Shown piece by piece: positions 18,495-28,233 of a DNA stretch of 64,000 nt. Source of the DNA: Zobellia uliginosa (GTDB taxonomy: Bacteria > Bacteroidota > Bacteroidia > Flavobacteriales > Flavobacteriaceae). The stretch lies in the NCBI RefSeq assembly GCF_018860745.1, contig NZ_JAHKPY010000014.1:62001-126000 (forward strand), given 5' to 3'. A program made the position numbers and the translations under genes. The notes beneath the pieces were generated by a model. It did not search any database. It worked only from the letters and a program-made list of their open reading frames with translations, and had not been told where the DNA came from. Every line of letters begins with the position of its first letter. Position 1 is the first letter of the stretch.

Positions 18495-20249
18495 ATGTAC
18501 AGAAGCCATACTTGCGGAGAATTACGAGAATCGCATATTGAAACCAAAGTAACCCTATCCGGATGGGTACAAAAAACTCGTGATAAAGGTTTTGTGGTCT
18601 GGGTAGACCTTCGTGATCGTTATGGCATTACGCAGTTGGTTTTCGATGAAGATCGTACCTCTTCAAAATTATTGGAGCAAGCAAGGCATTTAGGTAGGGA
18701 ATTCGTTGTTCAGGTAACCGGTGAGGTCATTGAAAGATCTTCGAAAAATCCAAATCTTGCTACTGGTAATATTGAAGTTTTGGTAGATGAGGTAGTTATT
18801 CTAAACGAATCTAAAACACCTCCCTTTACCATAGAAAATGAAACTGACGGCGGTGAAGACCTACGGATGAAATATCGCTATTTGGATATTCGCAGGAATC
18901 CTGTTAAAAACAATCTTGTTTTTAGAAGTAAGGTGGCTATGGAAGTACGAAAGTACCTTAGTGACCAGAGTTTTATTGAAGTTGAAACACCATATTTAAT
19001 AAAATCCACGCCGGAAGGAGCTCGGGACTTTGTTGTGCCTAGTCGTATGAACGAAGGGCAGTTTTACGCCTTGCCTCAATCTCCTCAAACTTTTAAGCAA
19101 TTACTTATGGTGGGAGGTATGGATAAATACTTTCAGATTGTAAAGTGTTTTCGTGATGAAGACCTCCGAGCCGATAGACAACCAGAATTCACGCAGATTG
19201 ATTGCGAGATGGCATTTGTAGAACAAGAAGATATTCTTGATGAATTTGAAGGGCTTACCAAACATCTGCTGAAAGAAATTAAAGGATTTGAAATATCTGC
19301 CTTTCCAAGAATTACCTATGATGATGCTATGCGCATCTACGGTAATGATAAACCGGACATTCGTTTTGGGATGGAATTTGGCGAGCTAAACACCGTAGCA
19401 CAACATAAAGAATTTGGGGTATTCAATTCCGCGGAATTGGTGGTTGGGATTGCGGTACCCGGTGCTGCAAATTATACGCGTAAAGAATTAGATGCCTTGG
19501 TAAATTGGGTGAAAAGACCACAAATTGGTGCCCAAGGAATGGTATATGCAAAGTATAATGAAGATGGAAGTTTCAAATCTACCGTAGATAAGTTTTACGA
19601 TCAAGAAGATTTGTCCAAATGGGCTGAAACTACCGGAGCAAAACCTGGTGATCTTATCTGTGTTCTTTCTGGGGATGCCAACAAGACCAGAGCTCAATTG
19701 AGTGCTCTTAGAATGGAACTGGCTGAAAGATTAGGTTTAAGAAATCCTGAGGAGTTCGCACCGTTGTGGGTTATTGATTTTCCTCTATTGGAACTTGATG
19801 AAGAAACTGGTAATTACCACGCCATGCACCACCCATTTACTTCCCCAAAACCTGGACAGTTAGAATTGCTAGAAACCGACCCAAGTGCGGTACGTGCCAA
19901 TGCCTATGATTTGGTACTGAACGGTAATGAAATAGGAGGCGGCTCTATTCGTATTCACGATAGAGACGTACAAAGCACAATGTTAAAACACCTAGGCTTT
20001 ACGCCAGAAGAAGCACAGGCTCAATTCGGTTTTCTTATGGATGCCTTTCAATATGGAGCTCCGCCACATGGAGGTATTGCTTTCGGATTAGATCGATTGG
20101 TATCTATTCTTGGGGGTCAGGAAACGATTAGAGATTTTATCGCTTTTCCAAAAAACAACAGCGGACGTGATGTTATGATTGATGCTCCCGCAGCAATTGA
20201 CCAAGAACAGCTTCGCGAACTAAATCTAAAGCTAGATATAAAAGGATAG
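18495..20249 (+). CDS. aspS: Aspartate--tRNA ligase
   Basis: The 584-residue class II synthetase matches the bacterial AspRS length. An N-terminal OB-fold anticodon-binding domain (about 1-105: [31 protein letters not shown]) leads into the catalytic core with motif 1 and motif 2 ([20 protein letters not shown]). A GAD insertion domain is present at about 290-410, and motif 3 lies near the end ([13 protein letters not shown]). It charges tRNA-Asp in the cytoplasm. It stands alone between a divergent TonB receptor and a ClC gene, and a strong terminator follows. Confidence 0.97.
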   Translation: MYRSHTCGELRESHIETKVTLSGWVQKTRDKGFVVWVDLRDRYGITQLVFDEDRTSSKLLEQARHLGREFVVQVTGEVIERSSKNPNLATGNIEVLVDEVVILNESKTPPFTIENETDGGEDLRMKYRYLDIRRNPVKNNLVFRSKVAMEVRKYLSDQSFIEVETPYLIKSTPEGARDFVVPSRMNEGQFYALPQSPQTFKQLLMVGGMDKYFQIVKCFRDEDLRADRQPEFTQIDCEMAFVEQEDILDEFEGLTKHLLKEIKGFEISAFPRITYDDAMRIYGNDKPDIRFGMEFGELNTVAQHKEFGVFNSAELVVGIAVPGAANYTRKELDALVNWVKRPQIGAQGMVYAKYNEDGSFKSTVDKFYDQEDLSKWAETTGAKPGDLICVLSGDANKTRAQLSALRMELAERLGLRNPEEFAPLWVIDFPLLELDEETGNYHAMHHPFTSPKPGQLELLETDPSAVRANAYDLVLNGNEIGGGSIRIHDRDVQSTMLKHLGFTPEEAQAQFGFLMDAFQYGAPPHGGIAFGLDRLVSILGGQETIRDFIAFPKNNSGRDVMIDAPAAIDQEQLRELNLKLDIKG

Positions 20250-20254
20250 CAAAG

Positions 20255-20283
20255 AAATCCCACCTTGGAGTGGGATTTTTTTA
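20255..20283 (+). terminator. Intrinsic terminator after aspS
   Basis: AAATCCCAC (20255-20263) and GTGGGATTT (20270-20278) form a 9-base stem around a 6-base loop, followed by a run of T. Confidence 0.9.
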
Positions 20284-20308
20284 TACTTTTAGATAGCAAA
20301 TCTGTTTA

Positions 20309-22093
20309 ATGCCAACCAAACTACAAAGACTATCTACTAAATTTTTAAAGTGGCGATATAAAAATATCTCCAATAAGACTTTTACGCAAATCATGAGCGT
20401 ATTGGTAGGGCTTTTAGCAGGGCTGGCATCCGTTACACTAAAAAACATTGTTTACTTTATTGAGGTGTCTCTTGAAAAGGGGATTTTCATTTCAAACAAC
20501 GGGCTCTATTTTATACTACCCATAATAGGCCTGACGCTTGTTTATCTTTACGTAAAATACATTCATAAAGAACCACTTCAACACGCGGTTTCTTCTATTC
20601 TTTTTTCACTTTCTAAAAAGAAAGGGGTAATTAAACCAAATCATATTTATACCCAATTGATCGCCGCTCCCTTAACTATCGGTTTTGGTGGATCTACGGG
20701 TCTCTTGGGCCCTGCAGTTGCTTCGGGAGCTGCCATAAGTTCAAATATTGGACGGTTTTTTCACATTAACGCAAAAACCCGATCATTATTGATTGCTTGT
20801 GCTTCGGCCGGTGCCATTGCCTCTATATTTCAATCACCCATTGCGGCTATCATTTTTGCAGTGGAAGTTTTTAGTTTGGATTTCACCATGCTCTCTATGC
20901 TTCCCCTATTATTGGCTTCTATCTCTGGGGTTTTGACCTCTTACTTCTTTTTAGGTAACGAGGTGCTTTTTAATTTTACCTTAACTCAGAATTTTGAGAT
21001 AAAGGACACTATATTTTATATCATTTTAGGTGTAGGAACAGCTTTCGCTTCCATCTATTTTACACGAATGTATTTTCGTATTCAAAAGCTATTTGCCAGG
21101 TTAAAAACCCCAAAATACAAACTCCTAGTTGGCGGATTGGCCATAGGCATAATGTTGTATTTCATTCCGCCGTTATACGGAGAGGGTTTTAGCTTTATTA
21201 ACGACCTACTTCACGGTGACCATATTAAAGCTTTGGGCAAAACTCCTTTTGATGATTACACTCAAAATATCTGGGTTGTTATAGCTCTTTTGTTCGGAAT
21301 AACCATTTTTAAAGCGGTAGCAATGACCACGACATTGGCAGCTGGTGGTGCTGGTGGAATATTTATCCCAACCATGGTAATGGGTAGTGCACTTGGCAAT
21401 GTAATGGCAAAAATCGTGAACCACTCAGGCTTAGGTTTTGCCGTTTCCGAAAGTAATTTCACGTTAATTGGCATGGCAGGTCTCATTGCCGGTGTATTAC
21501 ACGCGCCTTTAACCGCAATATTTTTAATTGCTGAAATTACAGGTGGTTACGAGTTATTTGTTCCCTTAATGATTACCTCATCCATATCTTATCTTATAAC
21601 CAAAAACGCAGTTGATTACACTATATACACAAGAGAGCTGGCCCAAAGCGGAGACCTACTGACCCACAATAAAGACCAATCGGTATTGACACTTATGGAA
21701 CTGGACGATGTTATTGAAAAAGACTTTAAAACTGTAAATCCTGATATGACACTGGGAGACATGCTTCACAAGTCCGTTGCAAAATCAGCTAGAAATATTT
21801 TCCCTGTAGTTGATAAAAACCAATCTTTAGTAGGTATTGTTTTATTAGATGATATAAGAGAATTTATGTTTGACACCTCTCTTTATGAAACCACCAAAGT
21901 AGAGACCTTTATGCACAATGCTCCCGAACATATCTTTCATGGAAAAGACAGTATGCAAAAAGTAATGGAAAAGTTTCAGAACAGCGGGGCATGGAACCTA
22001 CCGGTTATTAAAAATGGCAGATACATAGGCTTTGTATCAAAATCCAAACTCTTGACCGCCTATAGGCGAGAACTCATTAATTTTACAAGATAA
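20309..22093 (+). CDS. ClC family chloride channel/transporter with CBS domains, gating Glu absent
   Basis: The 594-residue membrane protein has the ClC fold (about residues 25-440) and a C-terminal pair of CBS domains (about 455-590) that commonly bind adenine nucleotides. In the helix-F region it reads GFGGSTGLLGPAVASG, where typical ClC proteins have G-R/K/L-E-G-P; Leu133 replaces the gating glutamate. The next signature is FAVEVFSLD, where the second position of the E. coli Glu202/Glu203 pair is Val. In known ClCs these glutamates couple protons, so a passive channel is more likely than a proton antiporter. The start follows the aspS terminator. Confidence 0.85.
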   Translation: MPTKLQRLSTKFLKWRYKNISNKTFTQIMSVLVGLLAGLASVTLKNIVYFIEVSLEKGIFISNNGLYFILPIIGLTLVYLYVKYIHKEPLQHAVSSILFSLSKKKGVIKPNHIYTQLIAAPLTIGFGGSTGLLGPAVASGAAISSNIGRFFHINAKTRSLLIACASAGAIASIFQSPIAAIIFAVEVFSLDFTMLSMLPLLLASISGVLTSYFFLGNEVLFNFTLTQNFEIKDTIFYIILGVGTAFASIYFTRMYFRIQKLFARLKTPKYKLLVGGLAIGIMLYFIPPLYGEGFSFINDLLHGDHIKALGKTPFDDYTQNIWVVIALLFGITIFKAVAMTTTLAAGGAGGIFIPTMVMGSALGNVMAKIVNHSGLGFAVSESNFTLIGMAGLIAGVLHAPLTAIFLIAEITGGYELFVPLMITSSISYLITKNAVDYTIYTRELAQSGDLLTHNKDQSVLTLMELDDVIEKDFKTVNPDMTLGDMLHKSVAKSARNIFPVVDKNQSLVGIVLLDDIREFMFDTSLYETTKVETFMHNAPEHIFHGKDSMQKVMEKFQNSGAWNLPVIKNGRYIGFVSKSKLLTAYRRELINFTR

Positions 22094-22126
22094 GGTCTTA
22101 AAAGGTTTTGTAATTTTACCGCTACT

Positions 22127-22384
22127 ATGAAATACCTTGTTTCTTTAATCACTTTGGGTTGTTTTGCTGCTATCATCTATGGCTTCAGTATTCAAGAAGA
22201 AAATTTGCCTTTGAGCCATAAATTTATTGGTTCTGGTACCCTTGGACTTTTCCTTGTGGCCATGCCTTTATTTCTCTTCACATATAGTAAAGGAAAGAAA
22301 ATGAAAGACTATATGCTTACTGAGGAGAACATAAAAAAAATGAGAGGTAATGAAACCGAAAAGACTGATAATCAACAATCTTAA
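22127..22384 (+). CDS. Small two-helix membrane protein, unknown function
   Basis: The 85-residue protein has two hydrophobic segments (about 1-19 and 34-53) and a charged, lysine- and glutamate-rich C-terminal tail that should be cytoplasmic. It lies 33 bases after the ClC gene on the same strand and may be co-transcribed. I recognise no domain. Similar short proteins occur widely in Flavobacteriaceae without assigned function. Confidence 0.65.
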   Translation: MKYLVSLITLGCFAAIIYGFSIQEENLPLSHKFIGSGTLGLFLVAMPLFLFTYSKGKKMKDYMLTEENIKKMRGNETEKTDNQQS

Positions 22385-22404
22385 TCATAAAAATTACTTC
22401 ATTT

Positions 22405-22412
22405 TAACTTTG
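22405..22412 (+). promoter_or_regulatory. Candidate -7 element of the cold-shock gene
   Basis: TAACTTTG matches TAnnTTTG and would leave a leader of roughly 50 bases before the ATG at 22471. No convincing -33 element is seen. Confidence 0.35.
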
Positions 22413-22470
22413 CCTAATCAAAAAATTTATAATTTAGTTGTAAACTATTATCAACTAATTTCAATTAATC

Positions 22471-22665
22471 ATGACTGGCACAGTAAAATTTTTCAATGAA
22501 TCCAAAGGATATGGATTCATAACTAACGATGAAACCGGAAAAGACATTTTTGTACACGCTACTGCATTAAACGGTACGGCTCTAAATGAAGGTGAGAAAG
22601 TAGAATATGAGGAAGAGGAAGGCCGGAAAGGCATTGTAGCCGCGCAAGTACTAGTTGTAGGCTAG
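22471..22665 (+). CDS. Cold-shock domain protein (CspA family)
   Basis: The 64-residue protein is a single five-stranded OB fold. RNP1 (KGYGFIT) and RNP2 (DIFVHAT) single-strand nucleic-acid-binding motifs are intact. Family members bind single-stranded RNA and DNA, melt RNA structure and act as antiterminators; expression need not be cold-induced. It is monocistronic, closed by a UUCG-capped terminator. Confidence 0.95.
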   Translation: MTGTVKFFNESKGYGFITNDETGKDIFVHATALNGTALNEGEKVEYEEEEGRKGIVAAQVLVVG

Positions 22666-22687
22666 TATAAAAGCTACCAACAACGCT

Positions 22688-22713
22688 AACCCTAGCTTCG
22701 GTTGGGGTTTTTT
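22688..22713 (+). terminator. Intrinsic terminator with UUCG tetraloop after the cold-shock gene
   Basis: AACCCTAGC (22688-22696) pairs with GTTGGGGTT (22701-22709), using two G-U pairs, around a TTCG loop. A T run follows. Confidence 0.85.
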
Positions 22714-22731
22714 ATGCTCCAAAAGCAGATG

Positions 22732-23181
22732 TTATTTGTTTTTCCTTCTTTCGTTAAAAAAACGTTTCAACAAATCACTGGCTTCATTTTCCATTAGTCC
22801 ACCTACCATTTCCGTCTTTGGATGCAATTTTGTTCCCATAACGCCACAACCCCTTTGAGGATCCTTGGCTGCATAAACTATTTTTGAAATTTGACTCCAA
22901 TAAAGTGCTCCAGCACACATTTGACAGGGCTCTAGAGTAGCATAGAGTGTACAGTTCTGTAGATATTTACCTCCCAGAAAATTTGCAGCAGCGGTTATAG
23001 CCTGCATTTCCGCATGAGCGGTAACATCATTTAATTGCTCCGTAAGATTATGGGCACGTGCTATAACCCGGCCCTGTATAACAATAACCGCTCCTATAGG
23101 TACCTCACCCTTTTCATAAGCGGCTTCAGCTTCCTGAAGTGCTTTCTTCATATAATACGCATCATCAAAAGGCTCTATCAT
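22732..23181 (-). CDS. tadA: tRNA adenosine(34) deaminase / nucleoside deaminase
   Basis: The 149-residue protein is a CDA-fold zinc deaminase. The catalytic HAE (His56, Glu58) and the PCQMC zinc ligands (Cys86, Cys89) are present. Length and the ARAHN element fit TadA, which converts A34 to inosine in tRNA-Arg. Bacteroidota also have closely related guanine deaminases; TadA is preferred because no second copy is visible here, but the window cannot exclude it. It converges on the cold-shock gene. Confidence 0.82.
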   Translation of the reverse strand: MIEPFDDAYYMKKALQEAEAAYEKGEVPIGAVIVIQGRVIARAHNLTEQLNDVTAHAEMQAITAAANFLGGKYLQNCTLYATLEPCQMCAGALYWSQISKIVYAAKDPQRGCGVMGTKLHPKTEMVGGLMENEASDLLKRFFNERRKNK

Positions 23182-23360
23182 AACCAGGGTTTAACACAAA
23201 TTTATGCCATACTTTTCGAAAGATCCGCATAACTTGCCCATATTAAAATTTTCCACCAACCAAAAGCTGTCCTAATTGACTTCGCAAATATTCAACACTG
23301 AATTAAAAAGAATTGTCTCTACACAGCTAAACGCTTATTTTTACATTTTACATCTTTAAT

Positions 23361-25136
23361 TTGAAATCAGTTCTAAAGCATATTACCTATCCTGAGGATT
23401 TACGCAAATTGGTAAAAGAGGAACTTTATCAACTTGCTCAAGAGTTAAGGGATTTTATTATTGATATTGTTGCAACCAAAGAAGGCCACTTAGGAGCTAG
23501 CCTTGGCGTTGTAGAACTGACTATTGCCCTGCATTATGTTTTTAACACGCCTACGGACAAACTTATTTGGGATGTGGGCCATCAAGCCTACGGACATAAA
23601 ATATTAACGGGAAGAAAAGAGATTTTTGATACCAACCGGCAATTAGGTGGCATAAGCGGATTTCCAAAACGAAGCGAAAGCATATATGATTCCTTTGGCA
23701 CAGGACATAGCTCTACTTCAATTTCTGCTATTTTGGGTATGGCTATGGCCGCTCAGTTGAACAATGAGAACGATAGACAGCATATTGCGGTAATTGGTGA
23801 TGCCTCCATTGCCAGTGGCATGGCTTTTGAGGCCTTAAATCATCTTGGCTCTACCAATTCCAATGTATTGATTATACTTAATGACAACGCTATTGGTATT
23901 GACCCAAGTGTTGGAGCTTTAAAAAAATACTTGACCAATGTAAAAAAAGGAACGGCAAAAGATGAGAATATATTTGAGTGTCTCAACTTACACTATACAG
24001 GCCCATTAGATGGCCATGACCTTGATACATTGATCAGCGAACTAAATCATTTAAAATTGGTAGCCGGACCAAAATTGTTGCATGTTATAACCACTAAGGG
24101 AAAAGGGTTAAAGAAAGCCGAAGAAAACCAAGTTACCTATCACGCCCCTGGTAAATTTGACAAACGCACCGGTGAGCTTCATAAAAAACCAGCAGTAGCC
24201 AACCAACCTGCAAAATACCAAGATGTTTTTGGACATACACTAGTAGAATTAGCCCGCAAAAACAAAAATATTGTTGGTATAACTCCCGCAATGCCCACGG
24301 GCAGTTCGCTAAAATATATGATGGAGGAAATACCGGACAGAGCCTTTGATGTTGGCATTGCAGAACAGCACGCCGTAACCTTGGCCGCTGGTATGGCTAC
24401 GGAAGGCTTAGTTCCTTATTGCACAATTTACTCCACTTTTCTTCAACGCGCATATGACCAAGTCATACATGACGTAGCTATTCAGAATTTGCCTGTTGTT
24501 TTTTGTTTAGATCGGGCCGGTCTTGTTGGTCAAGATGGTGCCACTCATCATGGGATATATGATATTGCTTATTTAAGATGCATTCCTAACTTGACTATTT
24601 TTGCACCAATGAGCGAAACGGAACTTAGGAATATGATGTACACGGCCCAATTGGCCTTAAACCATCCCATCGCTATTCGATATCCCAGGGGGCGAGGAGT
24701 TCAAAAAACATGGAAAAATTCCTTTGAAAAAATTGAAATAGGTAAAGCAAGAACTTTAAGAACAGGTTCTGAACTTGCTTTATTAACTATAGGTCATATC
24801 GGAAATATAGTTGCGGATATTATACTTGAAATTGACAAAAAAAACAAAATAGGTCATTATGATATGCGCTTTGTAAAACCCTTGGACAAAAATCTTCTTT
24901 GCACTATTTTAAAACGGTACAAGCACATAATTACTATTGAAGATGGAAGTAAAATGGGCGGCTTTGGGTCTGCAATCCTAGAACTAGCCAATGAACTAGG
25001 CTATTCTAAAAAAATACATATTTTAGGAGTTGACGATGTTTTTATCGAACATGGCACCGTTGAACAGTTACATGTCCAAGCTAAAATTGACCCAATGAGA
25101 ATAAAAGAACAAATTAAAACGCTACTTAATGAATAA
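23361..25136 (+). CDS. dxs: 1-deoxy-D-xylulose-5-phosphate synthase
   Basis: The 591-residue thiamine-diphosphate enzyme catalyses the first MEP-pathway step, joining pyruvate and glyceraldehyde 3-phosphate. The N-terminal domain shows HQAYGHKILTGR, the thiamine motif GDASIASGMAFEAL...NDN, and the pyrimidine-binding domain the EQHAVTLAAG segment around residue 335. A transketolase C-terminal domain ends the chain. It is shorter than the E. coli enzyme (620) but normal for Flavobacteriaceae. The start is TTG 23361, with no ATG before a conserved region. It supplies the isoprenoid precursors used by the polyprenyl synthase and lycopene cyclase. The next gene overlaps its end by 8 bases. Confidence 0.95.
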   Translation: MKSVLKHITYPEDLRKLVKEELYQLAQELRDFIIDIVATKEGHLGASLGVVELTIALHYVFNTPTDKLIWDVGHQAYGHKILTGRKEIFDTNRQLGGISGFPKRSESIYDSFGTGHSSTSISAILGMAMAAQLNNENDRQHIAVIGDASIASGMAFEALNHLGSTNSNVLIILNDNAIGIDPSVGALKKYLTNVKKGTAKDENIFECLNLHYTGPLDGHDLDTLISELNHLKLVAGPKLLHVITTKGKGLKKAEENQVTYHAPGKFDKRTGELHKKPAVANQPAKYQDVFGHTLVELARKNKNIVGITPAMPTGSSLKYMMEEIPDRAFDVGIAEQHAVTLAAGMATEGLVPYCTIYSTFLQRAYDQVIHDVAIQNLPVVFCLDRAGLVGQDGATHHGIYDIAYLRCIPNLTIFAPMSETELRNMMYTAQLALNHPIAIRYPRGRGVQKTWKNSFEKIEIGKARTLRTGSELALLTIGHIGNIVADIILEIDKKNKIGHYDMRFVKPLDKNLLCTILKRYKHIITIEDGSKMGGFGSAILELANELGYSKKIHILGVDDVFIEHGTVEQLHVQAKIDPMRIKEQIKTLLNE

Positions 25137-26262
25137 CTACCCAAACCAAACATGCTTATTTATTCTTTTTTTTAGCATCTGCCTTTCTTCTTTTGGGCAA
25201 AATCAAGATTCATTGCCACCGGGGAGGGAAATGGAAATTGATACTATGGTAATAGATACTACTGTTGTAGATACCGTAGTCATTAGGAAAACTCAAGAAA
25301 AGATAAAATTTGTACCACGTAGTGTAGATTTAATGAACCCCGTCATTTCTTTTAACCGGACCAATGCCCTAGATGAAAAACCTAACAGATTTAGAGTACC
25401 TTCCTTTTGGACTAACGTTAATAAACTAGGAGCTAATTTTAGTGAAGTAGCTTTTGTGAATTGGAATGCGGGTGGTAATAACTCTATCTCAGCTCTAGGG
25501 AACGCTCGCTTTGAGAGAAATTATAAGTTTAGATATATCCAATGGGATAACTATATGGAGATGCGATATGGACTTAATGTTCAAGATGAACAGAAATTGA
25601 GAAAAACCGATGATGCCATTCGGTTTAGTTCTACTTTTGGTTTACAAAGAGACACTATTAGCAACTGGTATTATTCGGCGAAAGCCAACTTCAACACCCA
25701 ATTTTCCAACGGTTATAAATATCCGGATAGGTCATCACCTATTTCAAGATTTATGGCTCCTGGATATTCATTTTTAGGTGCCGGTACATCTTACATTACC
25801 AAAGATCAAAAATTTAACCTCTATATTTCTCCAATAACGCAAAAGGCAACTTTTGTTTTAGACGAGGAGTTAGCCAATAAAGGGGCTTTTGGTGTAAAAA
25901 AAGCCGTGTTGGATGCCGATGGAAATATACTTGAAAAAGGAGAACAAATATTTCTTGAATTTGGTTTTCTGGTCACTAATCAGTACCAAAAAGAGATTTA
26001 CAAGAATATGATTTTAAAGCATCGGTTAAGCCTATATACGGATTACCTCCAGAAGTTTGGAAATATAGATGTGGACTGGGAGCTTAATTTTGATTTAAAA
26101 GTAAACAAATATGTAATTACCACCATAGGAACACATATTATCTACGATGATGACATTCTTTTTGACGAACAAAAAGATGCCAATGGTATTGTTGTGGATG
26201 CGGGAAACCCACGCATTCAATTTAAACAATTATTAGGGGTTGGTGTTTCCTATGCCTTCTAA
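25129..26262 (+). CDS. DUF3078 secreted protein
   Basis: This 377-residue protein carries a signal peptide (cut near SSFGQ) and a mature part rich in aromatic beta-strands ending in GVGVSYAF, consistent with an outer-membrane beta-barrel. A DUF3078-type core covers most of residues 90-375, with GANFSEVAFVNWNAGGNNSI as a clear block. The gene overlaps dxs by 8 bases, so the two are translated from one message. Function of DUF3078 is unknown to me; linkage to dxs is a common neighbourhood in the group. Confidence 0.8.
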   Translation: MNNYPNQTCLFILFFSICLSSFGQNQDSLPPGREMEIDTMVIDTTVVDTVVIRKTQEKIKFVPRSVDLMNPVISFNRTNALDEKPNRFRVPSFWTNVNKLGANFSEVAFVNWNAGGNNSISALGNARFERNYKFRYIQWDNYMEMRYGLNVQDEQKLRKTDDAIRFSSTFGLQRDTISNWYYSAKANFNTQFSNGYKYPDRSSPISRFMAPGYSFLGAGTSYITKDQKFNLYISPITQKATFVLDEELANKGAFGVKKAVLDADGNILEKGEQIFLEFGFLVTNQYQKEIYKNMILKHRLSLYTDYLQKFGNIDVDWELNFDLKVNKYVITTIGTHIIYDDDILFDEQKDANGIVVDAGNPRIQFKQLLGVGVSYAF

Positions 26263-27602
26263 AGTTGTTTCCCCATTATTTTGTTATGAATGTGCACTGC
26301 CGCACTATCCGAAAGGCTAGCTACGTAACAACATGTATTTAAAAGAATGTGATACACAGAATCTTCTGTATTTCTATAAAATTCCGGTAGCGTCTTTAGC
26401 ATTAATGCATCGTAATTAGAGGCTATGTTCTCCTTCTTACGAATTAGTGCATTGGTATATACCTCTAGTATATCTGATATAATCTTATACCCAGCTATTT
26501 CTTTCTCGATTACTTCTTGAGACCTGTATATTTTCTCAACACTAATAGAGATAATATCTTCAATTTGCGCCTTAAACACACTTTGATACAATAAAGCAGT
26601 ATTAAAAGTACCACTCAGTATTTTATCTTCATTCTCAATAAATACCGCAATTGCATCGCTTATCAAGGTGTTGATGGCAAGGGCGCGCAAATAACTCAAC
26701 CTATCTTCCTTAAATTTCAGAGAATTATACTTTTTGGTATTTATGGTGTTTTTAACTAATTTTATTAAATACTCCAACGCATAGTCTTCTGAAATAAGAC
26801 CAAGGTTAATACCATCTTCAAAATCAATTATAGTGTAACAGATATCATCTGCAGCTTCTACTAAAAAGGTTAAGGGGTGCCTAGCGAAAGAAATATCCTT
26901 TCCCTGCCTAGTTTGTAGAAGACCCAAATCTTTTGCCACTTCTTGGAAAGCTTCTTTTTCAGGCTGAAAAAAACCGAATTTCTTATCAGCTATATGTTTT
27001 GAAGCTTTTTTAGGCAGCGATTCTTTAGGGTATTTCATAAAAGCCCCAAGAGTTGCATAACTCAATCGCAAACCTCCAATAACACCCTCCCTAGATTGTG
27101 ATAATAATCTAAAACCATTGGCATTTCCTTCAAAATCTATTATATCCTGATACTCCTTTTCAGTTAAAACCGATGCATATTTTCTTCCATTTCCCGTGAT
27201 AAAATATTCACCTATGGCCTTTTCGCCGCTATGCCCAAAAGGAGGGTTACCAATATCATGGGCTAATGCCGCAGCAGCCACAATGGCTCCAAAATCATTA
27301 AATCTATAACCGTAAATCTCACTTAAAAAAGGATGTTTTTCAAGAATCTTTTTACCTGCAATACGCCCTAAACTCCTACCTACAACCGAAACTTCCAAAC
27401 TATGCGTTAAACGAGTATGAACAAAATCTGTTTTTGATAAGGGAATAACCTGCGTTTTATCCTGTAAACTTCTGAATGCACTAGAGAATATGATTCGGTC
27501 ATAATCTACTTCAAAACCCAACCTTGTCTCATCCTGTTCTTTACGTAATCTTTTATGCGTATCACCTTGACGCTTAAGAGACAATAAATTTTCCCAGTTC
27601 AT
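26259..27602 (-). CDS. dgt: Deoxyguanosinetriphosphate triphosphohydrolase (dGTPase)
   Basis: The 447-residue HD-domain hydrolase cleaves dGTP to deoxyguanosine and triphosphate. The HD metal ligands are present: THSLEVSVVGRSLGR (His67), AHDIGNPPFGHSGE (His115, Asp116, His124), and DDICYTIIDFEDG for the distal Asp. N-terminal TRLGFEVDYDRIIFSSAFR is typical of bacterial dNTPases. Converges on the DUF3078 gene with a 4-base overlap. Substrate could be broader than dGTP, since some family members accept several dNTPs. Confidence 0.92.
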   Translation of the reverse strand: MNWENLLSLKRQGDTHKRLRKEQDETRLGFEVDYDRIIFSSAFRSLQDKTQVIPLSKTDFVHTRLTHSLEVSVVGRSLGRIAGKKILEKHPFLSEIYGYRFNDFGAIVAAAALAHDIGNPPFGHSGEKAIGEYFITGNGRKYASVLTEKEYQDIIDFEGNANGFRLLSQSREGVIGGLRLSYATLGAFMKYPKESLPKKASKHIADKKFGFFQPEKEAFQEVAKDLGLLQTRQGKDISFARHPLTFLVEAADDICYTIIDFEDGINLGLISEDYALEYLIKLVKNTINTKKYNSLKFKEDRLSYLRALAINTLISDAIAVFIENEDKILSGTFNTALLYQSVFKAQIEDIISISVEKIYRSQEVIEKEIAGYKIISDILEVYTNALIRKKENIASNYDALMLKTLPEFYRNTEDSVYHILLNTCCYVASLSDSAAVHIHNKIMGKQL

Positions 27603-27650
27603 AACAACTTTTTAAGTCACGCAAGTTACATTTTTTCAATTTCAATACCT

Positions 27651-27664
27651 TTTTGTATACAAAA
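27651..27664. promoter_or_regulatory. 14-base perfect palindrome between divergent genes
   Basis: TTTTGTATACAAAA lies 49 bases upstream of dgt (minus) and 100 bases upstream of the carboxypeptidase-D-like gene (plus). A protein-binding site is possible; no known regulator is assigned. Confidence 0.3.
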
Positions 27665-27763
27665 GAACGCACCGTTATTTAACCTTAAGAATATCAACAA
27701 TTAAACTTCAGGTAACCCTAACTTAACATACTGGGGTTTTCTTTGCAAAGAAAATAAGAACCA

Positions 27764-28156
27764 ATGAAAAAGACGTTATTCTTTCTTGCCTTTGTATGTA
27801 CACTAAGCCTTTTTGCTCAAGAAGAAGGAGCTATTAAAGGAACTGTTTATGACATGGAAATGAACAATGAACCTTTGTTGTTTGCTGATGTGCAGATTAA
27901 GGATACAAAATTTAAGACTCAGACCAATTTTCGTGGCAACTTTGAAATATCAAATATTGAACCGGGTAATTATATTTTAAAAATTACTTTTTTGGGTTAT
28001 GAAGCGCATGAAATTCCTGTTCAGGTAACCGCTTCCAATACTTTGCAGATAACTCAAGGTTTACAAGCTAAAACTCTAAGTCTTCCCGAAATGACATTTG
28101 CAGATGAGAACACATTGCAAAATCCTGAAACAGCACTTACTAGCTTAGACAAGTAG
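27764..28156 (+). CDS. Secreted carboxypeptidase-D-like regulatory domain protein
   Basis: The 130-residue protein has a signal peptide (cleavage after SLFA near residue 18) and a single beta-sandwich of the CarboxypepD_reg-like family (about 22-108; GAIKGTVYDMEMNNEPLLFADV, GNYILKITFLGYEAHEIPV). This is the same domain that begins many TonB receptors, but here no plug or barrel follows. A role at the cell surface or in the periplasm is likely; a truncated receptor remnant is an alternative, though signal, domain and terminator are all intact. Confidence 0.78.
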   Translation: MKKTLFFLAFVCTLSLFAQEEGAIKGTVYDMEMNNEPLLFADVQIKDTKFKTQTNFRGNFEISNIEPGNYILKITFLGYEAHEIPVQVTASNTLQITQGLQAKTLSLPEMTFADENTLQNPETALTSLDK

Positions 28157-28180
28157 TTTCAGTCAAGATATCATAAAAAC

Positions 28181-28217
28181 AAAAAGGGAGTTTTCACAAT
28201 GTGAAAACTCCCTTTTT
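28181..28217. terminator. Bidirectional intrinsic terminator
   Basis: Two perfect 17-base arms (AAAAAGGGAGTTTTCAC and complement) enclose an AAT loop, with A and T tracts within the stem. It separates the convergent CarboxypepD-like and YwqK-like genes. Confidence 0.9.
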
Positions 28218-28233
28218 CAATACAATAGATTTG

